DNA of 64,000 bases from Chlamydiota bacterium (GTDB lineage Bacteria; Chlamydiota; Chlamydiia; Chlamydiales; Rhabdochlamydiaceae): NCBI GenBank assembly GCA_013288005.1, contig JABDCS010000007.1, forward strand, positions 1-64,000, given 5' to 3'. A program made the position numbers and the translations under genes. Numbering within the stretch: the first letter of the stretch is position 1; each line of letters opens with the position of its first letter. Under the pieces are notes generated by a model, which worked only from the letters and a program-made list of their open reading frames with translations, did not search any database and was not told the DNA's origin. Shown one piece after another: positions 17,280 to 26,386 of this stretch.

Positions 17280-17363
17280 TGCCGATGACTGGACTCGAAC
17301 CAGCACTCTATTGCTAGAAGAAGATTTTGAGTCTACCGCGTCTACCAATTCCGCCACATCGGC
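17280..17363 (-). tRNA. tRNA-Leu(CAA)
   Basis: A minus-strand cloverleaf with acceptor GCCGATG/CATCGGC, a discriminator A, and no encoded CCA. It has a D loop AATTGGTAGAC, an anticodon loop CTCAAAA with anticodon CAA, a long class II variable arm (TCTA/TAGA with GCAA loop) and a T arm GCTGG-TTCGAGT-CCAGT. The anticodon stem GTAGA/TCTTC contains a U-U mismatch at its second pair, which is unusual for a functional tRNA. Confidence 0.9.
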
Positions 17364-17407
17364 AAAAAGAGATGAGGAACGAAGATATTCGTTGGGAGTG
17401 CTTATAG

Positions 17408-18289
17408 TCAATATCTTTTGTAACAAGTATTGGCTTTTTGCCAGGAGTAGACAACTTTTTCATTTGCGTCTCTATCATATCGGACCTGCAGACTAATGTA
17501 GGGATAAGGATGGCGGTTATCAAAATCACGCCCCTCTCCTTTGCGGTACAATTTGATGAAAACTTCTTTATTGTACCAAGGCAAAGTGGAGACATCGGTG
17601 TCTTTCTTCTCGTATCGCTCAAAATTTTGAAATTCTTTTTTACCTGTAAAACGCGGATTTTCGCGATAGTATTGCAGGATATATTTCACAATCTCCTCAG
17701 GTTTTTCCTCAAAACCCTGAACATAAAAATCTACTTCTGCCCCGATCGTGTGTTTAGATGCTTGATTCTGTGGGGATGTATCTGCATAGACATTGTGCTG
17801 GGGACAGCGATAGCCACAGGTGACAACGACTTTTTGTCCTGTACGCACCTGCAGCTCATTCAGAATGTCAATGAGAACGGGATAAATGAACTCTTCGTTC
17901 TGTCTAAGGGGGAGGCTATGGCGCTCCGCCCCCGCACAATCCAATCGATGAATAACCTCTTGCCCTGGAGTATTGTGCACATTAGGAGGGTTAGACCCTG
18001 ATCCGCGGCAGCGAAACCACTCTTTGGTAATGGGAGGAAACCGTCCTACGTATCCCTCTTCCCAGGGATAATTTTCTCTGATACGACCCTGTATAGTAGG
18101 AATGGAATAATGAACCTCGTCATGAAGTCGAAAAATGGGCTCTACATGGACATTTTGTCGGCGTAATTTTTCCTTTTCTCCTTTTTCTAATCCTGAACAA
18201 CCAACCATTATTATTAATAAAAAACATAAATAACTTTGATTTAACTTTGCGATTTTTATAATCCGGTTTATGGGAAATATCTTACTCAT
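17408..18289 (-). CDS. Lipoprotein with peptidase M15A (D-Ala-D-Ala carboxypeptidase-like) domain
   Basis: A 293-residue protein. The N-terminus has a hydrophobic stretch ending IIMVGCSGLEK, a lipobox with Cys near residue 31. The catalytic domain (about 120-220) shows VVVTCGYRCPQHN, then SKHTIGAEVDF, the HxxxxxxD zinc pair of the M15A family. NRHPYPYISLQ may supply the third His. Relatives cut D-Ala-D-Ala or the peptide cross-link of peptidoglycan. A lipid-anchored peptidase of this type would act in the chlamydial periplasm. Its start overlaps the divergent regulator start by 20 bp and there is no obvious ribosome-binding site, so the true start may be a little downstream. Confidence 0.8.
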   Translation of the reverse strand: MSKIFPINRIIKIAKLNQSYLCFLLIIMVGCSGLEKGEKEKLRRQNVHVEPIFRLHDEVHYSIPTIQGRIRENYPWEEGYVGRFPPITKEWFRCRGSGSNPPNVHNTPGQEVIHRLDCAGAERHSLPLRQNEEFIYPVLIDILNELQVRTGQKVVVTCGYRCPQHNVYADTSPQNQASKHTIGAEVDFYVQGFEEKPEEIVKYILQYYRENPRFTGKKEFQNFERYEKKDTDVSTLPWYNKEVFIKLYRKGEGRDFDNRHPYPYISLQVRYDRDANEKVVYSWQKANTCYKRY

Positions 18290-19589
18290 CGATGAGTCGC
18301 CGCTTTTTAATTGTTCTTTACTTGCCTTTTTCCAAAATAAAGGTTACTCCATCACGACCGCAGAAAAAGCTGAAGAAGGTATTGCATTGCTAGGGTCTTA
18401 CCCCTATTCGATCATCATTGTAGGAAGAGGAAACCCGACATTTCCCTTCCATGAACTCTGTAGCCTCGTTAAAGAATTACAGCCCCAAGCATTTCTCGTT
18501 ATTCTCGATAACCGCGATCATCTTTACGAATCTTGTCATATTGCCGCTTTAGGAGCCAAAGCAGTTTTTTATCGCCCCTTTACGACAGCAGTATTCGAGG
18601 ATTTTTTGGAAAATTTGGAGATAGTTCCTCTAAAGGCATTAAACACTTATTCCTCTCTTATCGACATACCGACGAATCTGATTGTCAAAAGTCCTCCAAT
18701 GTTGAAATTAGTCGAAGATATCCGGGCGGTAGCTACCAGTAAAGCGCATATCTTTTTGACAGGGGAATCGGGGACAGGAAAAGAAATAGTCGCACAAACT
18801 CTGCATCTTTTATCGAATCGTAAAGTGCAACCTCTCATCAAGATCAATTGCGCTGCTATACCTGAGACCCTTATTGAGGCAGAATTTTTTGGATATGAAA
18901 AGGGTGCCTTTACGGGCGCCTTTCAGCAACGAATGGGTCGACTCGAAATGGCCGATCGCGGCACTTTGCTCTTAGATGAGATCACGGAAGCGCCCCTTTC
19001 TTTCCAAGCAAAACTCTTACGAGCCGTTCAGGAGCAACAATTTGAACGTGTAGGTGGCACATCGACACTAGACGTCGATGTACGTTTTATCTCGACTTCC
19101 AATCGCAATCTTTCTGAGGCAATTGAACAGAAAATGCTGCGAGAAGATCTCTTTTATCGATTAAATGTAATACCTCTTCATCTCCCCCCTCTACGCGAAC
19201 GAAAAGAAGATATCCTTCCATTGGCAGAATATTTTCTCCAAGAAGCTTGCCGTAACAATTTAAAGCCCCCGCGGTTTTTTGCTCCAGGAGCCTCTCATGC
19301 TCTTATTCATTATCCTTGGCCAGGGAATATCCGCGAATTACAGCACCTGATCGAGCGCACGGTTCTTCTCCACAATCAAGAAATAATCGCTGAGGAAGAT
19401 TTGCGTTGGCCGTCTCTAAAACGGCCTTCGCAAATTTCTGGTACAACCCTTGCTCAAATGGAAAAACGGACCATCCTTGAAACTCTAGCGTATTCTAAAA
19501 ATAATCGAACGGCTACAGCCAAAAAACTTGGCATCAGCATCCGAACGTTGCGAAACAAGCTCAAAGAGTATGATAGCTCTTATCTATAA
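18270..19589 (+). CDS. Sigma-54-dependent NtrC-family activator with degenerate receiver domain
   Basis: A 439-residue protein. Residues 1-115 have a receiver fold (NILLIDESPLFNCSLLAFF; YSIIIVGRGNP; AKAVFYRPF). The phospho-acceptor Asp expected at the end of strand 3 is Gly (IIIVGRG), and the conserved Lys of the KPF motif is Arg. Residues about 140-370 form an intact AAA+ domain: GESGTGKE (Walker A, about 166), GAFTGA sigma-54 contact loop (about 213), GTLLLDEI (Walker B) and FYRLNVIPLHLPPLRER (R finger region). The C-terminus is a Fis-type HTH (AKKLGISIRTLRNKL). It should activate sigma-54 promoters but probably without phosphorylation. It ends 6 bp inside convergent kynU. Confidence 0.9.
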   Translation: MGNILLIDESPLFNCSLLAFFQNKGYSITTAEKAEEGIALLGSYPYSIIIVGRGNPTFPFHELCSLVKELQPQAFLVILDNRDHLYESCHIAALGAKAVFYRPFTTAVFEDFLENLEIVPLKALNTYSSLIDIPTNLIVKSPPMLKLVEDIRAVATSKAHIFLTGESGTGKEIVAQTLHLLSNRKVQPLIKINCAAIPETLIEAEFFGYEKGAFTGAFQQRMGRLEMADRGTLLLDEITEAPLSFQAKLLRAVQEQQFERVGGTSTLDVDVRFISTSNRNLSEAIEQKMLREDLFYRLNVIPLHLPPLRERKEDILPLAEYFLQEACRNNLKPPRFFAPGASHALIHYPWPGNIRELQHLIERTVLLHNQEIIAEEDLRWPSLKRPSQISGTTLAQMEKRTILETLAYSKNNRTATAKKLGISIRTLRNKLKEYDSSYL

Positions 19590-20807
19590 ACAATTTCTCA
19601 AACGACTTACAAATTCAGCTATCTCTGCAAAACTAGTGTAGAGAGGAGAAGGTGTTACACGAAGAATATTGGGTGGTCTAAAATCGCAAATTACACCCTC
19701 TGCTTCTAGTCTATGTAAGGTATTTTCCGCATCTTCTTTAAATAGCAAAGAAAGTTGGCAACCTCGTTCGGTAGGCGTTATAATCGTGAACTTATCAGAA
19801 GAGAGTTTAGCTAGTTCTTGTAGCAAAAAGGTCGTTAGTTTTTCTGATTTTTTTCGAAATGCTTCCATGCCTATTTCATCAAAAATTTCTAAAGAAGCAA
19901 TAAGAGGAGCCATAGAAAGGATTGAAGGAGTGCTGACCTGCCAGCTACTCGCTCCACCAAAAGGGATAAACTCAGGCTGTAGCTGCATTTGAAAACGGGT
20001 TTCAGGATCGTTACCCCACCAGCCACTTAATCGAAAAAGCTTTTTCTCATGATGATCAGCATGCACATACGCTAACCCTGGACCTCCTGGGCCGCTGCAA
20101 AGATATTTGTAAGAGCAACCTACAGCAAAATCCACTCCCCACTCATGGAGTTGTAAGGGAATATTACCCGCTGCATGGGCAAGATCAAAACCGACAATAG
20201 CTCCCACATCTTTAGCTTTTCTCGTGATCGCTTGCGTATCAAGCACTTGTCCCGTCAAAAAATTCACGCTACTAAAATAGACAAGAGCAAGGCTTGAACT
20301 TTCTCGTAATAGGGCATCTTCGATATCTTCATGCCTTAGAGTATACTCACCAGCACGAGGCTCAAGAATAATTAAAGCTTTTTCTGGATCCCATCCATGA
20401 AGAGCTAAGTGGCTTTTTATTGCATAGAGATCTGAAGGAAAAATGGGCGATTCGATAAGAATCTTGTAACGGTTCGAAGTGGGACGGTAAAAAGAAACCA
20501 ACAGCAAATGCAAGTTCACGGTTAGGCTATTCATAACAATCACCTCCGCCTCTTGCGCACCTAAAAGGCGCGCTAACGCTCCTCGCAAGCGATTATCAAA
20601 TAGAGTGTACCATCCTGCTTTTTCTTCAAACCAGCCTTCCACCCCTACCTGGGCCCAACGCTGAAGCTGCTCTTGCATCAACGTAAAAGCGGAAATAGGC
20701 GGTAACCCCAGAGAATTATTGCATAAATAAAGCTTCTCTTTTGGAAGATTGAAGCGCTCTCGTATAGGTTGTAAGGGATCCTCTGCATCAAGAATTGCGG
20801 CATTCAT
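19584..20807 (-). CDS. kynU: Kynureninase
   Basis: A 407-residue PLP enzyme that cleaves kynurenine to anthranilate and alanine. Signatures are YLCNNSLGLPP at the start (N-terminal NSLGL), GVEGWFEE, GAIVGFDLAHAAGNIPLQLH, and CSYKYLCSGPGGPG with the PLP Lys. The substrate Trp/Gly-rich FRLSGWWGND loop follows. The ATG at 20807 is preceded by AGAGAAGAAG and lies inside the 3' end of trpA (20-bp overlap). A TTG 18 bp earlier is less likely. It is the last gene of the trp operon. Anthranilate made here feeds TrpD, letting the bacterium rebuild Trp from host kynurenine. Confidence 0.95.
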   Translation of the reverse strand: MNAAILDAEDPLQPIRERFNLPKEKLYLCNNSLGLPPISAFTLMQEQLQRWAQVGVEGWFEEKAGWYTLFDNRLRGALARLLGAQEAEVIVMNSLTVNLHLLLVSFYRPTSNRYKILIESPIFPSDLYAIKSHLALHGWDPEKALIILEPRAGEYTLRHEDIEDALLRESSSLALVYFSSVNFLTGQVLDTQAITRKAKDVGAIVGFDLAHAAGNIPLQLHEWGVDFAVGCSYKYLCSGPGGPGLAYVHADHHEKKLFRLSGWWGNDPETRFQMQLQPEFIPFGGASSWQVSTPSILSMAPLIASLEIFDEIGMEAFRKKSEKLTTFLLQELAKLSSDKFTIITPTERGCQLSLLFKEDAENTLHRLEAEGVICDFRPPNILRVTPSPLYTSFAEIAEFVSRLRNCL

Positions 20808-21585
20808 CTTCTTCTCTAGGATCAATGGAATTAGCTAAAAGTTTAAGTGCGGAAGGATCCGCTTGCTGCTCCATGAGTTTGACAAAAGCAGAGCCCACGA
20901 CAAAGCCATCTGCATATTGAAGAGCATGGCGAGCCGTCGCTTGATCAGCGATGCCAAATCCTCCTACAATGGGCGTTTCTGTATGCAAGCGTATTCGAGC
21001 AAGATTAGCCGAAAAATCCTCAGCGAGTTTTGCACGTACTCCTGTTGTTCCCTTTTGCGACACGTAGTAGATAAAGCCTTCACTCAATTGACCGATCAAA
21101 CGTAGTCTTTCCTCAGAAGTGGAGGGAGTGACAAGTAAAATAGGAATGAGATTAGCTTTTTTTAAGCTTCTGAAAAAGGGGTCGACTTCAAATGCATCTG
21201 CGCCCAAGGGGGGCAAATCGACAACTAAAACTGCATCAAAACCAGCATTTTTTGCTTCGTGGAGATAACTTTCGCCTCTTTGGAGCAAAGGATTATAATA
21301 GCTAAATAGCACTAAAGGAATGTCGGTATGGGTCCTGAGGCGCCGCGCAATTTCTAAAATCGAAGAAGCAGTTGTTCCTGCTTTTAGAGCTCTCATGTGC
21401 GCACGTTCAATCACCGGTCCATCAGCAATGGGATCAGAAAAAGGAAATCCTATTTCTAAAATATCGACACCACCTTCAACTAACGCTTTGGCGCAATCAA
21501 GGCAATAATCTATACCCCCATCTCCCCCGGTTAAGTATCCAATAAAAGGGGGATGGTTTTTAAAAATTCTGTCGAATTTACTCAT
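20788..21585 (-). CDS. trpA: Tryptophan synthase alpha chain
   Basis: A 265-residue TIM barrel. [20 protein letters not shown] contains the catalytic Glu ([10 protein letters not shown]). [10 protein letters not shown] then holds the conserved Asp, and [12 protein letters not shown] and [10 protein letters not shown] form the phosphate-binding loops. It cleaves indole-3-glycerol phosphate to indole, which passes to TrpB. Its ATG overlaps the trpB stop by 4 bp (ATGA), and its end overlaps kynU. Confidence 0.96.
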   Translation of the reverse strand: MSKFDRIFKNHPPFIGYLTGGDGGIDYCLDCAKALVEGGVDILEIGFPFSDPIADGPVIERAHMRALKAGTTASSILEIARRLRTHTDIPLVLFSYYNPLLQRGESYLHEAKNAGFDAVLVVDLPPLGADAFEVDPFFRSLKKANLIPILLVTPSTSEERLRLIGQLSEGFIYYVSQKGTTGVRAKLAEDFSANLARIRLHTETPIVGGFGIADQATARHALQYADGFVVGSAFVKLMEQQADPSALKLLANSIDPREEDECRNS

Positions 21586-22763
21586 GTTTCATGCTCTTTT
21601 TCTTTTGCTCTCTTCATAATTTGCGCCAAATCCTTCTCCCCTCTTCCCGATAAATTCACAATCATGATGCTCTCTTTATCCAATGTAGGTGCGATCTTTT
21701 TACTAAAGGCCAAAGCATGGCTCGATTCTAAGGCGGGAATAATTCCTTCTGTTTTTGTTAAAAGATGAAAGCTCTCTAACGCCTCTTCATCTGTCACTGA
21801 TGTATAGGAAGCTCGTCCTGACTCATAAAGATCGGCATGAGCGGGACCTATGGCTGGGTAATCTAGTCCTGCAGAAATCGAGTGGGTGGGAAGCACCTGC
21901 CCTTCTTCGTCTTGTAGAAGATAGGTATAACACCCATGGAGCACTCCAGGCTTTCCTCCATTAAATCGCGCTGCATGTTGGCCAAGGCCAGGACCACATC
22001 CACCGGCTTCCACACCAATAAGTTGCACCTTTTCATCGGCAATAAAAGGCTGGAAAAGGCCTATTGCATTTGAGCCTCCTCCGACGCAGGCAATGAGAAG
22101 ATCGGGTAAGCGCCCTGTTCGCGAAAGTATTTGTTCTTTAGCTTCTGTTCCTATCACAGACTGAAAAAAACCGACCATATCAGGATAAGGATGGGGCCCT
22201 AAAGCAGATCCCAAACAGTAATGTGTCGATTCATAACTGGCTGAATAATCACGCATCGCTTCGTTAACTGCGTCTTTTAATGTAGCAGACCCTTGACGCA
22301 CAGGTATGACGGTAGCGCCTAAAAGTTGCATTTTTTCAACATTAGGTTTTTGCCGGGCGATATCAACTTCGCCCATGTAAATAACACATTCAAGATCCAT
22401 CCTTGCACATGCTGTAGCCGTAGCTACGCCATGTTGCCCAGCACCTGTTTCCGCAATGATCCGAGTTTTCCCCATACGTTTGGCAAGCAAACATTGTCCC
22501 AAAGCATTATTAATTTTATGAGCCCCGGTGTGGAGGAGGTCTTCCCGTTTAAGAAAAATCCGTGGCCCCTTGATTGCATGCGCAAAATTTTTAACCTCTG
22601 TAAGTGGAGTAGGTCTTCCAGCATAATTTTTCAGAAGGTCATCGAATTCTTCCTGGAAAAGAGGACATTGACGCAATGCTTCCCAATTCTCAGCTAACTC
22701 AAGAATAGGAGCCATTAAAATTTCCGCTACAAATTGCCCACCGAATGGGTAGTGATGCTTCAT
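21582..22763 (-). CDS. trpB: Tryptophan synthase beta chain
   Basis: A 393-residue PLP enzyme of normal length that condenses indole with serine. [17 protein letters not shown] is the typical N-terminus. [19 protein letters not shown] holds the PLP Lys. [17 protein letters not shown], the [10 protein letters not shown] phosphate loop and NLSGRGEKD near the C-terminus are all present. It overlaps trpF and trpA by 4 bp each, so it is translationally coupled. Confidence 0.97.
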   Translation of the reverse strand: MKHHYPFGGQFVAEILMAPILELAENWEALRQCPLFQEEFDDLLKNYAGRPTPLTEVKNFAHAIKGPRIFLKREDLLHTGAHKINNALGQCLLAKRMGKTRIIAETGAGQHGVATATACARMDLECVIYMGEVDIARQKPNVEKMQLLGATVIPVRQGSATLKDAVNEAMRDYSASYESTHYCLGSALGPHPYPDMVGFFQSVIGTEAKEQILSRTGRLPDLLIACVGGGSNAIGLFQPFIADEKVQLIGVEAGGCGPGLGQHAARFNGGKPGVLHGCYTYLLQDEEGQVLPTHSISAGLDYPAIGPAHADLYESGRASYTSVTDEEALESFHLLTKTEGIIPALESSHALAFSKKIAPTLDKESIMIVNLSGRGEKDLAQIMKRAKEKEHET

Positions 22764-23293
22764 AAAACCTCTTTGGCGTTATCAATAAACGCACGTACTA
22801 GAATTGAATCTTTTCTTGTGCTTCCCATTATTTCCACTCCCGTTGCTACATCAACAGCATGCGGATGGAGAAGATGGATCGCTTTTTTTACGTTGTCAGG
22901 ATTAAGTCCGCCAGCCAGCATCCACGGAATATTTTGAGGCGGAGTAAAAGCATTCCAATCAAAACAAACACCAGAACCTGGCTGAGGAGAATCGAAAACG
23001 GAAAAAAGGATTGTGTGTGGATGTAGAATTTGCTGAAGATGCCCTTGTAGTTGTGCTAGCATAATTTCTGTCTGCATACATACAGCTATAGCGTCTTCGA
23101 GTGTCGTATCGGCAAAAACAGCTACAGGTTGGCAACCTCCTTCGCGGGCAGCCTGAGCAATTTCTCGAGCTTGTGCACGATCTACTCGCCTCTTTGAACG
23201 TTCAGCAAAAATGATCCCGATATATTCTGCGCCACAGGAGGCCGCATAAAAAGCATCATCGGGATGAGTAACACCACAAATTTTAACTTTCAT
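22760..23293 (-). CDS. trpF: Phosphoribosylanthranilate isomerase
   Basis: A 177-residue TIM barrel, a little shorter than the usual ~200. [13 protein letters not shown] holds the catalytic Cys of the KICG motif. [26 protein letters not shown] and [10 protein letters not shown] follow, the last carrying the catalytic Asp (VDVSSGVE in most). It converts N-(5-phosphoribosyl)anthranilate to CdRP. It overlaps the end of trpC by 11 bp. Confidence 0.95.
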   Translation of the reverse strand: MKVKICGVTHPDDAFYAASCGAEYIGIIFAERSKRRVDRAQAREIAQAAREGGCQPVAVFADTTLEDAIAVCMQTEIMLAQLQGHLQQILHPHTILFSVFDSPQPGSGVCFDWNAFTPPQNIPWMLAGGLNPDNVKKAIHLLHPHAVDVATGVEIMGSTRKDSILVRAFIDNAKEVL

Positions 23294-24032
23294 ATTTCCC
23301 TGCTTTCATCGATCGAATGAGGCCTGCAGGATCTTTTGAAGAAACAAGCGCCTCTCCAACTAAAATTGCGTCGTAGCCTAAATCTTTCATGCGTTGCGCA
23401 TCTTCAGCATTGCGAATTCCCGACTCGGCCACAGTGATGATAGAAGAAGGAATCTGGGGATGAAGACGCTCAGAAAGAGCTAAATCGATTTTGAAAGTTT
23501 GAAGATCACGATGATTAACACCTATGATAGGTGCGTTAGCTTTCAAAGCTATCTCAAGATCGGCTTCATCATGAATTTCCGTTAAGGTTTCTAATTCTAA
23601 GTTGGCAGCTATTTCTAAAAGAGACTTAAGATTTTCTCCTAAAAGCCGAACAATCAATAGTACAGCTGAAGCCCCAGCTAATGCAGCCTCAGCCAGTTGC
23701 AAGGGATGCAGAATGAAGTCCTTTCGTAAAACCGGAACGTTTAAGAGTCCCTGCGACACGCTTCGTAAATCTTCTAAGTCCCCTCCAAAACTTGGACTAT
23801 CCGTTAAAACAGAAATAGCCCCGACTCCTCCTGCGCAGTAACGCATCGCTAAGTCGAGAGGATTTTCAATTTCTCCAATATCTCCTCGTGAAGGTGAGCG
23901 CCTTTTAACTTCACCAATAATAGCGATTTCGTTTTGCCGTAAAGAAGAGGCGAAAGAACCATATTTTAATTTTCGTGTGAGACCTTCGATTTCTTTTCTT
24001 TTATAATCAGCAATTTTATCGAGATAATCCAT
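23283..24032 (-). CDS. trpC: Indole-3-glycerol-phosphate synthase
   Basis: A 249-residue enzyme that cyclises CdRP to indole-3-glycerol phosphate. IGEVKRRSPSRGDI contains the catalytic Lys of the KxxSPS motif. AISVLTDSPSFGGDLEDL, VLRKDFILHPLQLAEAALAGA and IIGVNHRDLQTF (NNR-like) follow, with AESGIRNAEDAQRM near the end. I prefer the ATG at 24032, which shares its A with the TGA of trpD; a GTG immediately before it is an alternative. Confidence 0.96.
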   Translation of the reverse strand: MDYLDKIADYKRKEIEGLTRKLKYGSFASSLRQNEIAIIGEVKRRSPSRGDIGEIENPLDLAMRYCAGGVGAISVLTDSPSFGGDLEDLRSVSQGLLNVPVLRKDFILHPLQLAEAALAGASAVLLIVRLLGENLKSLLEIAANLELETLTEIHDEADLEIALKANAPIIGVNHRDLQTFKIDLALSERLHPQIPSSIITVAESGIRNAEDAQRMKDLGYDAILVGEALVSSKDPAGLIRSMKAGKYES

Positions 24033-25054
24033 CACACCTTCTCCTTAAGAGATTGTAAGATTTTCCATTTTTCTAGGACTTGCAGAGCTTCGCCTTTTTG
24101 CAATACGGTACGGGCTCTTTCAATGCCATTTTGTAAAGTAGAAGCCGACCCAAAAATATACAAGCCAGCGCCTGCCGTGAAAGCTAGAGAATCCGCAATG
24201 GGGCCGGGACGGCCGGCAAAAATCTCTAGAAGAATAGATGCATTTAAAGTTGCATCTCCTCCCACTAAATCCACGAGCTTGCATTGTGTGAATCCCAAGG
24301 AGACAGGGTCAATCGTAACGCGCACCCTTTTTCCCTCGCTGATCTCGTAGGCTTCTACAGGACCTAGAGGAGTTAATTCATCTAAACCATTGCCATAATA
24401 GACAAGAGCTCGTCTTATGTAGCCCAGTTCAATCACGACTTGGCTGATCAAATCGAGCGCACTCTCGCTGGCAACTCCAATCAGAGCATATTCTGCTTTT
24501 GCAGGATTGAGTAAGGGGCCTAGTAAGTTGAAAAGGGTCGAAACTTTTAAACCTCGGCGAATATCGCCAATTTTTTCTAATGAGGAGTGATAATAAGGCG
24601 CATAGAGAAACGCGATGTTCATTTCGTCGAGAAAGAATTTCACCCTATCAGGAGGAATCTCGATTTCCAAACCCAAAGCCTCAAGGACATCAGCTGAACC
24701 ACTACGGCTTGAAACAGACCGGTTGCCATGCTTTGCAACGGGAATGCCACATGCAGCAGCTAAAATAGCAGCGCCCGTGGAAATATTGACGGTATTCGCG
24801 CCATCCCCACCCGTGCCAACGATGTCAAGAACCGGATAAGGCACATCGACAGTACGCGCTTTTTTTGCTAAAGCGATAACCATTCCTGCGACTTCCTCAG
24901 CTGTTTCACCACGGTATTTCATGGTGGAGAGAACCGCAGCCACCTGATAAGGGTGGGCTTGTTCCAGCATAAGAGTCATGACGGTTTCAGCTTGATTTTT
25001 GGATAAATATTGCTTCTCCAAAAGAAGACGTAAATAAGGAGTTAAGGCCGTCAT
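24032..25054 (-). CDS. trpD: Anthranilate phosphoribosyltransferase
   Basis: A 340-residue protein. DIVGTGGDGANTVNISTGAA is the PRPP/Mg2+ motif and PVAKHGNRSVSSRSGSADVL the anthranilate/PRPP motif. VSTLFNLLGPLLNPA is also diagnostic. It joins anthranilate to PRPP. Because no trpE or trpG is in the operon, its anthranilate should come from KynU. Its ATG overlaps the end of the permease gene by 4 bp. Confidence 0.97.
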   Translation of the reverse strand: MTALTPYLRLLLEKQYLSKNQAETVMTLMLEQAHPYQVAAVLSTMKYRGETAEEVAGMVIALAKKARTVDVPYPVLDIVGTGGDGANTVNISTGAAILAAACGIPVAKHGNRSVSSRSGSADVLEALGLEIEIPPDRVKFFLDEMNIAFLYAPYYHSSLEKIGDIRRGLKVSTLFNLLGPLLNPAKAEYALIGVASESALDLISQVVIELGYIRRALVYYGNGLDELTPLGPVEAYEISEGKRVRVTIDPVSLGFTQCKLVDLVGGDATLNASILLEIFAGRPGPIADSLAFTAGAGLYIFGSASTLQNGIERARTVLQKGEALQVLEKWKILQSLKEKV

Positions 25055-26235
25055 AGTCCTCCTAAGTTTCTCAATATCACAAAGCCGATAGATACTAAAA
25101 AAATCGCGCCAAGAAGTACCTTGCCTCCGGCTACGGTATAAGGGGCCTCCACCTTTTTGTTATATCGTCCAATCCACACCACAGCTACAGGAAGAGCTCC
25201 AAACAACAAAAGATCGACAAATCCACCCGCAAACCCCAATGCTTGCAAAAAGACTCGTGGATAAAAAAGACTAAAAATCATCGGAGGAATCAACACTAAA
25301 CCATACAAGAGAAACTCGCTTTTAATTCTCATTTTAGCAGTGCCATCACGCAAGAAGTCGACAAACGTCAAAGCATTTGGAATGAAAGAGGTCATTAGCG
25401 CAAAAACAGAAAATGCTTCTACGAAGAAATGTACAGATCGAGAGTGAGTGGTTTTTAGCAATAAATCTGTGATCAGATTGGTATTATTCGTTACATCAGA
25501 TGGTAAAATTCCGATAATTACATAGTTCCAAATCGTATAAATTAAGAACGGGATGATATTCCCCATTATAATAGCAAGCCGTAGGGCCCGAATATTTCTA
25601 CCTAGATAATAGGTTAGGCTTGGCACCAAATTTTGATAACCAAAACAGATCAAAAGAATAGGAAGAGCTGCTAGCGATGCCCTCCAGTTAGTGGTTGTAA
25701 GGTGGTCGATTTCGACGTGTGATAACCCCAAAGTAACCAGAGCAAAAAAACTGGCACCGAGACCTAACATCAAGATACGATTGATGCGATCAATGGCCTT
25801 GGTCCCTGCGTAAATGGCGCTTGTTATGATCACCGCACAGATCCCAATACCGACTTCTCGGGATATAGGATAATGAAGTAATTGGCTAAACGACCCCGCA
25901 ACGATCTGCCCACCCCCATCAAAATAAGCAACAAAGAGAGAATAGAAAAGAAAGAGATAGAGTACCCAGGTCAAATACTTGCCAGCTTTTCCCAAAACGG
26001 ATTCGACTATAGAAAGAAGATTGACCTTTTCTTTGAACCAGAGCGTGGCTTCTAACAGAAGTAACCCTGATCCTGTTGCAAACAAGTAGGCAACCAGCAT
26101 AGCTACACTTGCAGGAAGAAACCCCGCTACAGCGCTCATTACCGGTAAACCGATCATCCCTGCTCCAATACAGCAGCCACTAATCAGCAGCGTAGCACCC
26201 CATGTACTTCCCTTTTTAGCAAGAACAACACTCAT
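25051..26235 (-). CDS. Aromatic amino-acid permease, HAAAP (TyrP/Mtr-like) family
   Basis: A 394-residue integral membrane protein with about 11 helices. LLISGCCIGAGMIGLPVMSA is the TM1 unwound segment of the HAAAP family (tyrosine and tryptophan permeases); FGYQNLVPSLTYYLGRNI is another family marker. The ATG at 26235 is preceded by AAGGGGAG, and a GTG one codon earlier is the alternative. It sits between the Trp leader peptide and trpD and overlaps trpD by 4 bp. Uptake of Trp or kynurenine fits the context; kynurenine import is inference but would make the kynU route work. Confidence 0.88.
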   Translation of the reverse strand: MSVVLAKKGSTWGATLLISGCCIGAGMIGLPVMSAVAGFLPASVAMLVAYLFATGSGLLLLEATLWFKEKVNLLSIVESVLGKAGKYLTWVLYLFLFYSLFVAYFDGGGQIVAGSFSQLLHYPISREVGIGICAVIITSAIYAGTKAIDRINRILMLGLGASFFALVTLGLSHVEIDHLTTTNWRASLAALPILLICFGYQNLVPSLTYYLGRNIRALRLAIIMGNIIPFLIYTIWNYVIIGILPSDVTNNTNLITDLLLKTTHSRSVHFFVEAFSVFALMTSFIPNALTFVDFLRDGTAKMRIKSEFLLYGLVLIPPMIFSLFYPRVFLQALGFAGGFVDLLLFGALPVAVVWIGRYNKKVEAPYTVAGGKVLLGAIFLVSIGFVILRNLGGL

Positions 26236-26274
26236 CACTTACTCCCCTTAGAAGCCTTTAACCATCACACAACG

Positions 26275-26347
26275 AAAAAAAAATTGATAAATCGAATTAA
26301 GAAACAATCTCTAACCCACGCTGATCATTCAGGATGGGTATAAAGAA
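26275..26347 (-). promoter_or_regulatory. Candidate trp attenuator structures between leader peptide and permease gene
   Basis: Downstream of the leader stop the minus-strand RNA can form an 11-bp imperfect stem at 26314-26339 (ACCCATCCTGA/TCAGCGTGGGT, two mismatches). It can then form an AT-rich stem AATTCGAT/ATCAATT running into seven or more U residues (26275-26298). A CACGC at the end of the leader (about 26352-26356) could instead pair with GCGTG of the first stem, giving alternative folds. The terminator stem is weak as drawn, so the exact switching model is inference. Confidence 0.55.
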
Positions 26348-26386
26348 TTATTGGGCGTGCGGCCACCAACGAAAAGAAACAGTCAT
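26348..26386 (-). CDS. trpL: Trp leader peptide with tandem Trp codons
   Basis: A 12-codon frame, MTVSFRWWPHAQ and stop, lies 32 bp after the end of trpR and upstream of the permease. AAGGA stands 7 nt before its ATG. Two adjacent TGG codons near the end of a very short ribosome-bound peptide are the hallmark of Trp-dependent attenuation. An in-frame ATG at 26413 would extend it by nine codons. I recall that C. trachomatis also has a Trp-codon-rich leader between trpR and trpB, so the position fits. Confidence 0.72.
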   Translation of the reverse strand: MTVSFRWWPHAQ

